NCBI RefSeq assembly: GCF_034377145.1
Contig: NZ_CP139707.1
Location: forward strand, 939,001 to 1,003,000
Reading direction: 5' to 3'
Origin: Sulfitobacter sp. OXR-159
Lineage (GTDB): Bacteria; Pseudomonadota; Alphaproteobacteria; Rhodobacterales; Rhodobacteraceae
DNA: 64,000 nt
Shown: positions 45,628-55,911 of the stretch, piece by piece
Layout of the letters: every line of letters begins with the position of its first letter
Position numbering within the stretch: the first letter of the stretch is position 1
The notes under the pieces: generated by a model
What the model was told of the DNA's origin: nothing
Seen by the model: the letters and a program-made list of their open reading frames with translations, nothing else
Database searches by the model: none
Translations under genes and position numbers: made by a program

Positions 45628-46515
45628 TTACAAGGGCCGCGCCCCGCACCAATTAAGGATTGCCTGTGCTACAACCGACGGTTTTTGGTGGTGCAACCAG
45701 TGGTCCGCGCCTTCTATCTCAACCCGGGTAAGGTCTGGCGCAAAGGTTTCCAGCCCCGCGGTGGCTTCGGGCAAAAGGGCGGTATCCTCGGCCCCCCAGA
45801 TCAGGAGATGCGGGCAGTTCACGCGCAAACGTTCAACCGGGAATTCTGGCAGGTCGCGCAGGGGCTTGCCGGGGGGCGCGACCTGCAGGGGGGAGGCGCG
45901 ATACCAGTTGATCATCGCCCTCAGCCGCCCCGGACGCCCCCATTCCGCGCGGTAATCCTCAAGCCGCTCTGCCGTCAGCCAACTCAGGTCCATATACGCC
46001 GAAAAGAGCTTTAGCAGCCCGGCGAAGTCGTCTTTGGCCAGCCTCACCGCGCTGCCTTCGGCGCGCAGCGCGTTAATATATTGCGAGGCGCGCGACTGTG
46101 CACCGCCTGCGGCCATGGCACGCTGAAAAGGCACGGGATGCACGCCGTTGAGAATGATCAGCCGGGCCACCAACTCGGGCCGGAACATCGCCAGTGCGTA
46201 GCCCACCGAAGCGCCCCAGTCATGCGCCAAAACCGTCACCGGCCTGTCCCCGATCAACGCGGCCATATCGGCCATAAGATGCGCCATCGCGTAGGGTTCG
46301 ATCCCTTCGGGCGCGCTGCTTTGGCCATAGCCGCGCTGGTCGGGGGCGATGCAATGGAAGTGCTGGCAAAGCAGCGGGGCCAGATCGCGCCATGCGCCGC
46401 CATATTCGGGAAAGCCATGGAGCATGAGCAGCGGCGGCAGGTTCTCATCGCCCCAATGGCGTATGAAAATCTCCTGACCGTTCACGCGGCGGGTTTCGGT
46501 CCGTGTTGGTTCCAT
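45628..46515 (-). CDS. Alpha/beta hydrolase, epoxide-hydrolase-like
   Basis: 295-aa hydrolase. Oxyanion segment MLHGFPEYGGAWRDLAPLL and DQRGYGQSSAPEG are followed by the nucleophile elbow VLAHDWGASVGYAL, in which the nucleophile is Asp rather than Ser. This is the epoxide hydrolase/haloalkane dehalogenase type. The general base His lies in EGADHWLHHQKP, and the acid is near LIWGAEDTALLPE. I choose the ATG at 46515, which has GGAGGG 7 bases upstream; an ATG six codons earlier has none. The substrate is unknown. Confidence 0.88.
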   Translation of the reverse strand: MEPTRTETRRVNGQEIFIRHWGDENLPPLLMLHGFPEYGGAWRDLAPLLCQHFHCIAPDQRGYGQSSAPEGIEPYAMAHLMADMAALIGDRPVTVLAHDWGASVGYALAMFRPELVARLIILNGVHPVPFQRAMAAGGAQSRASQYINALRAEGSAVRLAKDDFAGLLKLFSAYMDLSWLTAERLEDYRAEWGRPGRLRAMINWYRASPLQVAPPGKPLRDLPEFPVERLRVNCPHLLIWGAEDTALLPEATAGLETFAPDLTRVEIEGADHWLHHQKPSVVAQAILNWCGARPL

Positions 46516-46663
46516 CGCGAGCCCTCCTGCCATCAGCTTTGCCGCTCAGGGCCGCAGACGCAAGGAATTCATGGCAAAATCAGGGCAAGAAAGCCCCGCA
46601 ACCCTATGGCAGAGCGCAAAAACCGGACTTTCCCTTTGCAGCGGCCCGGCGTAAGGCTGGCCC

Positions 46664-48019
46664 ATGACCAAAGTAATGACCAACCGCAATCACGTCCGGG
46701 CGATCCTGACGCTTGGCCTGCCGCTGATCGGCGGACATCTGGCACAGATGGCCATCGGGGTGACCGATACGGTCATGCTGGGCTGGTATTCGGTCGAGGC
46801 GCTGGCGGCGGTTGTTCTGGGCAGTACCTATTTCTTCGTGCTGTTCATCTTTGGCTCGGGCTTTGCCATGGCGGTGATGCCGCTGGTGGCCGCCTATGAC
46901 GCCGAGGATGATGAGATTGGCCTGCGCCGCGCCACGCGCATGGGGCTGTGGCTGTCGGTGGGTTTTGCGATGATCGCGCTGCCCGCGATGATCTGGTCAC
47001 CTGCGGTGCTGGACCTGCTGGGGCAGGGGCCCAACCTTGCCGATACGGCGGGTGATTACCTCAAAGTCGCAGGCTGGGGGATTGTGCCCGCGCTGCTGGT
47101 GATGGTGCTGAAATCCTACCTTGCTGCCTTGGAGCGGACTCAGGTCGTGCTGTGGATCACGCTGCTGGCCGCCGTGATCAATGCGATGGCGAACTACGCG
47201 CTGATCTTCGGCAACTGGGGCGCGCCGGAGCTTGGCGTGATGGGCGCGGCGGTGGCCTCGGTCACGACGCAATGCGTCTCGCTGATCGGGGTGGTGATCT
47301 ACGTGCTGATCGCCCTGCCGCAACACAGTCTGTTCGTGCGGCTCTGGCGGGTTGATACGCAGATGCTGGTGCGGGTCTTTACGCTGGGGCTGCCGATTGG
47401 TCTGACCACGCTAAGCGAAGTCGGTCTGTTTGCGGCCTCATCGTTGATGATGGGCTGGCTGGGGACGATCCCGCTGGCGGCGCATGGGATTGCGATCCAG
47501 CTCGCCTCTCTGACCTTCATGGTGCATCTGGGGCTGAGCAATGTCGCCACGATCCGCGCGGGCAATGCCTATGGCCGCCGCGACGTGCCGCATATGAAGC
47601 GCGGGGCGGTGATTGTCACGGTCCTGTCGCTGGTCTTTGCGCTGATCACTATGGTCGGTTTTGTGGGCTGGCCCGAGCCGTTGATCTCGGTTTTCATGCA
47701 AGAGGACGAGCCTGCACGGGTTGAGATCCTTGCCATCGGCACTGGGCTGTTGGTGATGGCGGCTCTGTTCCAACTGGTCGACGGGGCGCAGGTGGTGGCG
47801 CTTGGCCTGCTGCGCGGGGTGCAGGATACCAAGATCCCGATGGTGATGGCCGCGATCAGCTATTGGGTGGTCGGCATGCCCTGCTCCTATTTCCTTGGCT
47901 TCACGCTGGGGTTCGGAGCGATGGGCATTTGGGCCGGTCTGGTGGCCGGGCTGGGCGTTGCGGGGCTGCTGCTCAACGCGCGGTTCTGGGGCGTCACGGT
48001 CAAGTCGCTGGCCGGGTAA
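46664..48019 (+). CDS. MATE-family multidrug efflux transporter
   Basis: 451-aa inner-membrane protein with 12 helices in two MatE repeats. Start region LTLGLPLIGGHLAQMAIGVTDTVMLGWYSVEALAAVVLG and the second-repeat LGLPIGLTTLSEVGLFAASSLMMGWLG are NorM/DinF-like. It exports cationic compounds in exchange for Na+ or H+. It diverges from the epoxide-hydrolase-like gene and converges on the 133-aa gene with a 3-base gap. Confidence 0.92.
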   Translation: MTKVMTNRNHVRAILTLGLPLIGGHLAQMAIGVTDTVMLGWYSVEALAAVVLGSTYFFVLFIFGSGFAMAVMPLVAAYDAEDDEIGLRRATRMGLWLSVGFAMIALPAMIWSPAVLDLLGQGPNLADTAGDYLKVAGWGIVPALLVMVLKSYLAALERTQVVLWITLLAAVINAMANYALIFGNWGAPELGVMGAAVASVTTQCVSLIGVVIYVLIALPQHSLFVRLWRVDTQMLVRVFTLGLPIGLTTLSEVGLFAASSLMMGWLGTIPLAAHGIAIQLASLTFMVHLGLSNVATIRAGNAYGRRDVPHMKRGAVIVTVLSLVFALITMVGFVGWPEPLISVFMQEDEPARVEILAIGTGLLVMAALFQLVDGAQVVALGLLRGVQDTKIPMVMAAISYWVVGMPCSYFLGFTLGFGAMGIWAGLVAGLGVAGLLLNARFWGVTVKSLAG

Positions 48020-48022
48020 CTC

Positions 48023-48424
48023 TCAGCCCCGATCCATTCGATCCGCCTTTTTGCGCACGAGCGTGCTGCGCAGATCATGCATTGCCAACAGCAAGTCATC
48101 CGTCACCGCCTCAAGCTCTGCGTCCGTGGCGCGCGATTGCGCCCATTGGGTGGTGAGGTTCAGATAATCCACCGCGCGGCGGATGTCGTCAATCTCCCGC
48201 GCGGCAAGGGTTTCGCGGCGCGCCTTTGTCCAGCGGGCGATCTCGGACTTATCGGCATCGGTTAGACGGTGCTGCCCGTGAGGCTTTACCTCACCGTTGC
48301 GGATGTTGACGACGGCGATCTGCTCCATCTCGATCCGGCGCTGGCGGTTTGCGGCATCCAGCCGAAACACCGCCGCGCCATTCTCGCGGATCCTGAAATA
48401 ATAGTCGGGAAGATCGCCTGCCAT
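48023..48424 (-). CDS. Conserved hypothetical 133-aa protein
   Basis: Cytoplasmic-looking protein without signal or membrane segment. The N-terminal half is likely a small beta domain (PDYYFRIRENGAAVFRLDAA, EMEQIAVVNIRNGEVKPHG) and the C-terminal half is helical (DADKSEIARWTKARRETLAA, LTTQWAQSRATDAELEAVTD). It lies just downstream of the aspartate aminotransferase gene on the same strand with a 9-base gap. No function can be given. Confidence 0.7.
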   Translation of the reverse strand: MAGDLPDYYFRIRENGAAVFRLDAANRQRRIEMEQIAVVNIRNGEVKPHGQHRLTDADKSEIARWTKARRETLAAREIDDIRRAVDYLNLTTQWAQSRATDAELEAVTDDLLLAMHDLRSTLVRKKADRMDRG

Positions 48425-48433
48425 GGTTCGCCT

Positions 48434-50382
<1,949 letters not shown>

Positions 50383-50386
50383 TTCA

Positions 50387-50406
50387 AAAAACCCGAAAGG
50401 GTTTAA
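50387..50406 (+). terminator. Hairpin after sdhE
   Basis: AAACCC-GAAA-GGGTTT forms a 6-bp stem closed by a GAAA tetraloop, 5 bases after the sdhE stop. It is followed by an AT-rich stretch but no clean T-run. It probably marks the end of the XRE-sdhE transcript. Confidence 0.6.
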
Positions 50407-50434
50407 CGAATTATTCTGATTTTTCAGCGAGTTT

Positions 50435-50457
50435 CCGGTTCGAACAAGGTGAACCGG
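50435..50457 (+). promoter_or_regulatory. Inverted repeat at the ldtR ribosome site
   Basis: CCGGTTC and GAACCGG are perfect 7-base arms around a 9-base loop. The right arm runs into the GGAGA ribosome site of ldtR (ATG at 50467). It could be an LdtR operator or an mRNA fold that hides the ribosome site. Confidence 0.5.
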
Positions 50458-50466
50458 AGATTTCGC

Positions 50467-50967
50467 ATGAGCATTCAAGACCCCGCTGCGCAGCCGATGG
50501 CCATAAAGGGTTTTATGGCAGGCTATCTTGAGTCCCTGTCCTTGGTCGAGCGGTTGCACCGCTTGCTGCTGGACGTGATCAAGGACGAATTCGAACGTGT
50601 CGGCGTGTTAGAGATCAACGCCGTGCAGGCGCTGCTTTTGTTCAACATCGGCGATAACGAGGTGACCGCGGGCGAGCTGAAAAGCCGTGGCTACTATCAG
50701 GGCAGCAACGTCAGCTACAACCTCAAGAAGCTGGTCGAAATGGGCTATATGCACCACCAGCGCTGCGAGATTGACCGCCGATCCGTCCGCGTTCGGCTGA
50801 CCGAAAAGGGGCGCTATATCCGCGATGTGGTGGCCGAGCTTTTCTCGCGCCATGCCGATGGGATGGAAAACAAGGGCGTGCTGGGCGATGCAGGAATCGA
50901 GGATATCACCCGCTCTCTCAAACGGATGGAGCGGTATTGGACGGATCAGATCCGCTATATCTACTGA
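50467..50967 (+). CDS. ldtR: MarR-family winged-helix regulator LdtR
   Basis: 166-aa regulator. The MarR-like winged helix covers about residues 50-130 (INAVQALLLFNIGDNEVTAGELKSRGYYQGSNVSYNLKKLVEMGY with the wing RCEIDRRSVRVRLTEKG). The match is to the alphaproteobacterial LdtR group, which in Liberibacter and Sinorhizobium controls L,D-transpeptidase and stress genes. The ATG at 50467 with GGAGA is preferred to one six codons upstream. It converges with the DUF1194 gene with a 7-base overlap. Confidence 0.86.
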   Translation: MSIQDPAAQPMAIKGFMAGYLESLSLVERLHRLLLDVIKDEFERVGVLEINAVQALLLFNIGDNEVTAGELKSRGYYQGSNVSYNLKKLVEMGYMHHQRCEIDRRSVRVRLTEKGRYIRDVVAELFSRHADGMENKGVLGDAGIEDITRSLKRMERYWTDQIRYIY

Positions 50968-51707
50968 TCGCGGGCAGGAGGGATGAGGTTCGAGTAGACC
51001 CTCCCCTCCACTTCCCGCAAGAGCTTGCGTGTCATAGCGCGGGCGTAGTCCTCAAACCCCTCTGCCGTCTCAACGAAAGCGCCGGGGCCGAGCATGACTT
51101 CGGCCCGGTAGTATGACGCCAGCGCGCCGACCTCGCCCTGTTGACTGTCGCCAAGCGCCGGGTCTTCCGCGCCGATCACCAAACCGTTGATGATCAGCTC
51201 CTGCGGCCCAAGGGGCTGGGCTTGCAACCTGTCGCGTATATCCCGGGGCCGCGGACCGAAGTTCGAGATGCCGTCGCCCGAGATATCCAGCGTGTGTTTC
51301 TGGCAGGCGCCGCGCGTCGCCAACTGGCCTGCGCCAAACTGCATCGCATCCCCCAATGCCGTGCCGGGAGACGCCTCACGCCGCTCGGTGCTGCGCAAAA
51401 GTGCGATGGCCCCCTCAAGCGCCGCCGCATCGCTCAACGTGGTCCAAGGTAAGATCACCGTCTGATCACTGGATCCGCTCCATTCATAGATCATCAGGTC
51501 GACGCCATGCTCCGGCAGCGCCAGCAGGGCGTCCCGCACACGCGGATCGTTCAGCGCGTCGGCCAAACCACCGATCTGCAACCGATACTCTCGCGCATCG
51601 ACCGAACCAGAGACATCCAGCCCCAAGGCAAGCGCCTGCCGACAAGCGGCCTCGGCCGATGGAATGGCATTGATCGTGAGAAAAAGGGCGAGGGCCGCGC
51701 GGATCAT
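50961..51707 (-). CDS. Exported DUF1194 (VWA-like) protein
   Basis: 248 aa with a signal peptide (IRAALALFLTINAIPSAEA). The mature protein starts with a VWA-like metal site (ALALGLDVSGSVDAREY, the DxSxS of MIDAS) and contains HTLDISGDGISNFGPRPRD and GALASYYRAEVMLGPGAFVE, all DUF1194 marks. It is expected in the periplasm. It overlaps the small upstream frame (51704-51865) by four bases (ATGA), which supports that frame being translated. Confidence 0.88.
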   Translation of the reverse strand: MIRAALALFLTINAIPSAEAACRQALALGLDVSGSVDAREYRLQIGGLADALNDPRVRDALLALPEHGVDLMIYEWSGSSDQTVILPWTTLSDAAALEGAIALLRSTERREASPGTALGDAMQFGAGQLATRGACQKHTLDISGDGISNFGPRPRDIRDRLQAQPLGPQELIINGLVIGAEDPALGDSQQGEVGALASYYRAEVMLGPGAFVETAEGFEDYARAMTRKLLREVEGRVYSNLIPPARDQ

Positions 51708-51865
51708 CCCAGCGATCCGTTCAGCCCCGGCGGCCCCTCCTTTGGGGCGACCGAAGAGGGCACATCACGCACCGGACGCCGCGCGTGACGACAAAGGCCC
51801 GCCCGCGCTGCGCCCATGGGCGCGAGCATCAGCGCCAGCAGGGCACTGATGCAGAGCCTTACCAA
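51704..51865 (-). CDS. Possible 53-aa exported peptide between gloA and DUF1194
   Basis: The frame encodes a likely signal peptide (VRLCISALLALMLAPMGAARA) and a short mature peptide (GLCRHARRPVRDVPSSVAPK, then EGPPGLNGSLG). It lies between two co-directional genes and couples to both: the likely TTG start overlaps the gloA stop, and the stop overlaps the DUF1194 ATG by four bases. No ATG start is suitable unless translation starts inside gloA at 51892. Function unknown. Confidence 0.42.
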   Translation of the reverse strand: MVRLCISALLALMLAPMGAARAGLCRHARRPVRDVPSSVAPKEGPPGLNGSLG

Positions 51866-52293
51866 TGACCGGTGTTTTCCATGCTGGCCCAAGGTTCCTG
51901 CGCGGGCAGGGCGTCACCCTCTTGCAGCAATTCGACCGAGATATTGTCGGGCGAGCGGACAAAGGCCATGCGCCCGTCGCGCGGCGGGCGGTTGATGGTC
52001 ACGCCGTTGTCTTGCAGGTGCTGGCAGGTCTCATAGATATTCTCGACCGTATAGGCGAGGTGACCAAAATGGCGGCTGTCACTGGGCAGCGCGTCATCGC
52101 CGTCCCAGTTATAGGTCAGCTCCACATCCGCATGGCCATCGTCCATGCCCGGCGGGCAGAGGAAAACCAGCGTGAACCGGCCCCCATCGTTGTCGATCCG
52201 GCGCCGTTCCACAAGGCCCAGAAGTTTGTAAAATGCGATAGAGGCGTCCAGATCCTTCACGCGCACCATTGTATGCAAGTATTTGATGGGCAT
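51859..52293 (-). CDS. gloA: Lactoylglutathione lyase (glyoxalase I)
   Basis: 144-aa VOC-fold metalloenzyme that converts the methylglyoxal-glutathione adduct to S-lactoylglutathione. Metal ligands appear in order: YLHTMVRVKDLDASIAFYKLLGL (His), VELTYNWD (Glu), FGHLAYTVENIYE (His) and NISVELLQEG (Glu). The ATG at 52293 (MPIKYLHTMVRV) follows AAGGAAAACC; the upstream frame is longer but not conserved-looking. First gene of a likely gloA-peptide-DUF1194 operon. Confidence 0.93.
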   Translation of the reverse strand: MPIKYLHTMVRVKDLDASIAFYKLLGLVERRRIDNDGGRFTLVFLCPPGMDDGHADVELTYNWDGDDALPSDSRHFGHLAYTVENIYETCQHLQDNGVTINRPPRDGRMAFVRSPDNISVELLQEGDALPAQEPWASMENTGHW

Positions 52294-52553
52294 CGGTTTT
52301 CCTTCAGTTGGGCCGCTTGGGGAGGGATGAAACACCCTGTTCGGGCCGAAAATTCGTCGTCAAAAAGTCGTCACAAAACGGGAAGCGGCAAAATATGCCC
52401 GCCGCGCTTTGATAGAGAGTTTAGGCGCGAAACCACGGGTGTCAAAGGCGGCAACGGCATTGTCAGGCGATTGCCCCCGCAAAGCCGCCTTGAGGCGCGT
52501 GGCGTGGAAGGGTATGCAAAGACAAATGCCACGGATAACGTGAGGGGGGCTGC

Positions 52554-53387
52554 GTGAAACAGTACCATGATGCGCTGCGCGAAGTGCTGGAGCAGGGGGT
52601 GACCTCGACCGACCGCACGGGAACGGGGACGATCTCTCATTTCGGGATGCAACAGCGCTACCGGATGGCCGATGGTTTCCCGCTGGTGACGACGAAGAAG
52701 CTGCATCTGAAATCCATCGTGCATGAACTTTTGTGGTTCCTCTCGGGCGACACGAACATCGGCTACCTCAAGGAAAATGGCGTTCGCATCTGGGACGAAT
52801 GGGCCGATGAGAACGGTGACCTCGGCCCGGTCTATGGCCATCAATGGCGGCGTTTTCCGATGGTGGGTGAGCCGATGCCGCAGCCCGATGGGACGGTGCT
52901 GCATCAGGCCGGTCAAGTCGATCAAATCGCTAAGCTGGTCGAGGCGATCCGCAAGACCCCCGACAGCCGCCGGCTGATCGTTTCGGCGTGGAACCCCGGC
53001 GAGGTAGATCAGATGGCGCTGCCGCCCTGCCATACGCTATGGCAGGTACGCATCGCGGGCGGCAAGCTGCATTTGCAGCTTTATCAGCGCTCGGCGGATA
53101 TGTTCCTTGGCGTGCCGTTCAACATCGCCTCCTACGCGCTGCTGCTGGAGATGTTGGCCCATGTCACTGGCTACGCACCGGGCGATTTCGTGCATTCGAT
53201 GGGCGACGCGCATATCTATTCCAACCATCTGGAACAGGTGCAGACCCAACTTGCGCGCACCCCCAAGCCGCTGCCAAAGCTGCGGATCAACCGCGAGGTG
53301 AGCTCGATCTTTGATTTCCGCTATGAGGATTTCACCTTCGAAGGCTATGACCCCGACCCAGCTATCAAAGCGCCGGTGGCCGTCTGA
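52554..53387 (+). CDS. thyA: Thymidylate synthase
   Basis: 277-aa enzyme that methylates dUMP to dTMP with methylene-[36 protein letters not shown], the catalytic Cys in [13 protein letters not shown], and [19 protein letters not shown] are diagnostic. Translation starts at GTG 52554 after GGGGGG. Its stop shares one base with the folA start, forming a thyA-folA pair that makes and recycles folate. Confidence 0.97.
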   Translation: MKQYHDALREVLEQGVTSTDRTGTGTISHFGMQQRYRMADGFPLVTTKKLHLKSIVHELLWFLSGDTNIGYLKENGVRIWDEWADENGDLGPVYGHQWRRFPMVGEPMPQPDGTVLHQAGQVDQIAKLVEAIRKTPDSRRLIVSAWNPGEVDQMALPPCHTLWQVRIAGGKLHLQLYQRSADMFLGVPFNIASYALLLEMLAHVTGYAPGDFVHSMGDAHIYSNHLEQVQTQLARTPKPLPKLRINREVSSIFDFRYEDFTFEGYDPDPAIKAPVAV

Positions 53388-53866
53388 TGCTGAGCCTGAT
53401 CGTCGCCCGCGCCCGCAATGGTGCCATTGGCAAAGACGGGGATATCCCTTGGTCGCTGCCCGAAGACCTGAAATTCTTTCAGCGCGAAACCACCGGCGGT
53501 GCCATCATCATGGGGCGCCGCACATGGGAAAGCCTGCCGTTCAAGCCTTTGAAGAACCGTCTGAATTGCGTGGTTTCCAGTACTGATATTGAGGGCGTCC
53601 ATGTGGCGCGCGACCCGCAGGCGGCCTTGGGCCATTGCGCGGCCGAGGGGTATCGCCGGGTCTACGGCATCGGCGGCGAAGGCATCTACCGCGCGCTTCT
53701 GCCCTTGGCGGATCGGCTCTTGGTGACCGAAGTCGACGTGGAAATCGACGCGGCAGACGCATTTTTCCCCGAGTTTGACCCCGAAGAATGGATTGAGCTT
53801 GGCAATCTCTGCCTGCGCGCCAAGGGCCCGCGCGCCATCGCGCGGGAGTGGCTGCGCCGCCGGTGA
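53387..53866 (+). CDS. folA: Dihydrofolate reductase
   Basis: 159-aa NADPH-dependent reductase. SLIVARARNGAIGKDGDIPW, LPEDLKFFQRETTGGAIIMGRRTWESLP and VYGIGGEGIYRALLPLADRLLVTEVD are the chromosomal DHFR motifs. One base overlaps the thyA stop (TGATG), so the two are co-translated. Length is normal. Confidence 0.96.
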   Translation: MLSLIVARARNGAIGKDGDIPWSLPEDLKFFQRETTGGAIIMGRRTWESLPFKPLKNRLNCVVSSTDIEGVHVARDPQAALGHCAAEGYRRVYGIGGEGIYRALLPLADRLLVTEVDVEIDAADAFFPEFDPEEWIELGNLCLRAKGPRAIAREWLRRR

Positions 53867-53876
53867 CAACCATTGA

Positions 53877-53911
53877 CATAGGCCGCGCGGCACGCATCAC
53901 TGCGGCCTATG
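53877..53911 (+). promoter_or_regulatory. Inverted repeat covering the P450 start codon
   Basis: CATAGGCCGC (53877-53886) and GCGGCCTATG (53902-53911) are perfect 10-base arms; the right arm ends with the P450 ATG. No Shine-Dalgarno sequence is seen. TTGACA at about 53873-53878 overlaps the left arm, and a start site at normal spacing would fall near the ATG, giving a leaderless mRNA. Confidence 0.55.
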
Positions 53912-55093
53912 TTTGATCTGTCCGCACCGCCTGAGGGGTTTGTCGAAAACCCATTCCCCCATTACGACCGCCTGCTGCGCGAGGCCCCGGTGCTGCGCCA
54001 GCCCGATGGCTCTGTGCTGATCTGCCGCCACGCGGACCTGAACGCGATTTACCGCGACACCACGCTTTATATCTCGGACAAAAAGCTGGCCTTCGCACCG
54101 AAATTCGGCCCCGGCAGCCCCTTATTTGAGCATCACACCACAAGCCTCGTGTTCAATGACCCACCGTTGCACACCCGGGTGCGGCGGATCATGACATCGG
54201 CCCTGACGCCCAAGGCGCTGGCACGGATGGAGCCGGGGTTGATCGACACGGTCGACCGTCTGCTGGAAGGGCTGGGCCCCAGGCCGGACCTAATTGAGGA
54301 CTATGCCAGTTGCATTCCGGTGCAGATCATCGGCAACCTGCTGGACGTCCCGATGGAAGAACGCGGGCCCCTTCGGGACTGGTCGCTGGCAATTCTCGGC
54401 GCGCTGGAGCCTACCTTGAGCGAAGCGGAGTTGGAGGCGGGCCATACTGCGGTGCGCGCGTTCAAAGCCTATCTGCAAGACCTCATCGCCCGGCGCCGGG
54501 CTGATCCGGGGGATCCTGAAACCGACGTGCTGACGCGGCTCATTGCCGGAGATGACGGCGGGCAGTTGACCGAGATCGAGTTGATTCAAAACTGCATTTT
54601 TATTCTCAACGCAGGCCATGAGACGACCACCAACCTGATCGGCAGCGCCCTCGCGCTGCTCCATGACCACCCGGATCAAAAGGCGCGATTGCTGGCGGAG
54701 CCCGCGCTGATCGGCCCCTGTATCGAAGAGGTGCTGCGCTTCCGTTCGCCCAATCAGTTCGGCAACCGCGAGACCACGGCCCCCGTCACGATCGGCGGGG
54801 TGGAGATTGCCGCGGGGACCAACCTGCATCTTTGCATCGGAGCGGCCAACCGCGACCCGGAAGTCTTTGAGGAACCGACGAAATTCGGTATCGGGCGCAA
54901 ACCCAATCGGCATCTGGCCTTTGCCGGTGGTCCGCATGTCTGCGTGGGGCTGACCTTGGCACGGATGGAAGGGAAAATCGCCCTCCAACGCTTTCTGAAC
55001 CGTTACCCGGACTATGAAATCAGCGCGGCGCGTCAGGGCGGCGGGCGCATCCGTTTTCACGGTTATGCGACGCTTCCGGCGCGGTTGAGTTAA
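53909..55093 (+). CDS. Cytochrome P450
   Basis: 394-aa soluble bacterial P450. I-helix oxygen motif AGHETTTNL, ExxR in EEVLRFRSP, and heme loop FAGGPHVCVG with the thiolate Cys345. The N-terminus (FDLSAPPEGFVENPFPHYDRLL) is typical of bacterial soluble P450s. No ferredoxin or reductase gene is adjacent, so its partner must be elsewhere. The substrate is unknown. The start has no ribosome site and lies in an inverted repeat. Confidence 0.93.
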   Translation: MFDLSAPPEGFVENPFPHYDRLLREAPVLRQPDGSVLICRHADLNAIYRDTTLYISDKKLAFAPKFGPGSPLFEHHTTSLVFNDPPLHTRVRRIMTSALTPKALARMEPGLIDTVDRLLEGLGPRPDLIEDYASCIPVQIIGNLLDVPMEERGPLRDWSLAILGALEPTLSEAELEAGHTAVRAFKAYLQDLIARRRADPGDPETDVLTRLIAGDDGGQLTEIELIQNCIFILNAGHETTTNLIGSALALLHDHPDQKARLLAEPALIGPCIEEVLRFRSPNQFGNRETTAPVTIGGVEIAAGTNLHLCIGAANRDPEVFEEPTKFGIGRKPNRHLAFAGGPHVCVGLTLARMEGKIALQRFLNRYPDYEISAARQGGGRIRFHGYATLPARLS

Positions 55094-55176
55094 AGGCGCA
55101 CTGCCATAAAAGACTGGACTTGATGAAAGCGCCCCGGCAATCTTCGTTCATATTGTATATAATTGCGAGGATTATC

Positions 55177-55482
55177 ATGCGTCTAACGACAGCTATTGCC
55201 GCGGCGGTAGGGCTGCTTTCTGCGGGTTTGGCCGGTCAGGCTTCGGCCGAGCCTAAGGTCTATGCCTATCCTAGTAGCGCGAATTATTGCCCGGCTGGAT
55301 TGCAGCCGGTGACGCTTGGCGGCGCGATTGGCTGCGGGACACCGAACCAGCCCATGACCTATGCAGAGGTCAAAGCGCATCCGGTTGTCCACCGCCACCC
55401 TCACCGCCATCGCACGGCTGCACTGCGTCGGTCAGCCCGCGTGCCTTGCCCGGTCGGGGCAAAGGGCTGTTCGTATCAGTGA
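55177..55482 (+). CDS. Exported His-rich small protein
   Basis: 101 aa with a signal peptide (TTAIAAAVGLLSAGLAGQASA). The mature part has four cysteines (NYCPAGLQ, IGCGTPN, VPCPVGAKGC) and a His/Arg-rich run (HPVVHRHPHRHRTAALRRS). That could bind metal such as Cu, Ni or Zn, but this is inferred from composition only. GCGAGG before the ATG at 55177 is the ribosome site. It lies about 1 kb from the bufferin operon, on the other strand. No family recognised. Confidence 0.72.
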   Translation: MRLTTAIAAAVGLLSAGLAGQASAEPKVYAYPSSANYCPAGLQPVTLGGAIGCGTPNQPMTYAEVKAHPVVHRHPHRHRTAALRRSARVPCPVGAKGCSYQ

Positions 55483-55493
55483 ACTCTCAAGCA

Positions 55494-55526
55494 ACGCCCG
55501 GCGCGGGACGCCGGGTGTTCTTTTGC
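55494..55526 (+). terminator. Terminator after the His-rich gene
   Basis: ACGCCCGGCG pairs with CGCCGGGTGT (one G-T pair) around a 5-base loop and is followed by TCTTTTGC. It lies between convergent genes and may act on both strands. Confidence 0.75.
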
Positions 55527-55536
55527 GCTGTCGTGG

Positions 55537-55743
55537 CTAAAGCAGGGCGAGATCGGTGGCCATCTGCCGACCGTCGCGGCCTTCGGTCAGCTCGTAGCTG
55601 ACCTTTTGATCGTCCGCCAAGCCGGTCAGGCCAGAGCGTTCGACCGCTGAAATATGAACAAATACATCGTTACCGCCGCTCTCGGGGGCGATGAACCCGT
55701 AGCCTTTGGTGGTGTTAAACCATTTCACGGTGCCAGTTGGCAT
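55537..55743 (-). CDS. cspA: Cold-shock protein (CspA family)
   Basis: 68-aa single cold-shock domain, cytoplasmic RNA chaperone. RNP1-like KGYGFIAPE and RNP2-like DVFVHISAVE are intact, and the start GTVKWFNTTKGYGF is canonical. A very strong ribosome site (AAAGGAGG) precedes the ATG. The upstream leader of about 100 bases could fold as a thermosensor, but I see no clear cold-box. Confidence 0.95.
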   Translation of the reverse strand: MPTGTVKWFNTTKGYGFIAPESGGNDVFVHISAVERSGLTGLADDQKVSYELTEGRDGRQMATDLALL

Positions 55744-55911
55744 AATCTCCGCGCCTCCTTTGTCTTTGCGTCTCTGCGTCGAGCAGAATGGCGAAAGCGA
55801 TTGAATTGCGACCCGCCATAATAGAAAGATCGCGCGGACTTGGAAAAAATCAAGCGATCAGGTGCGAAACCCGCAATTGGGGGCGCGATCGCGTGGTTGA
55901 GGGAGACGGAT

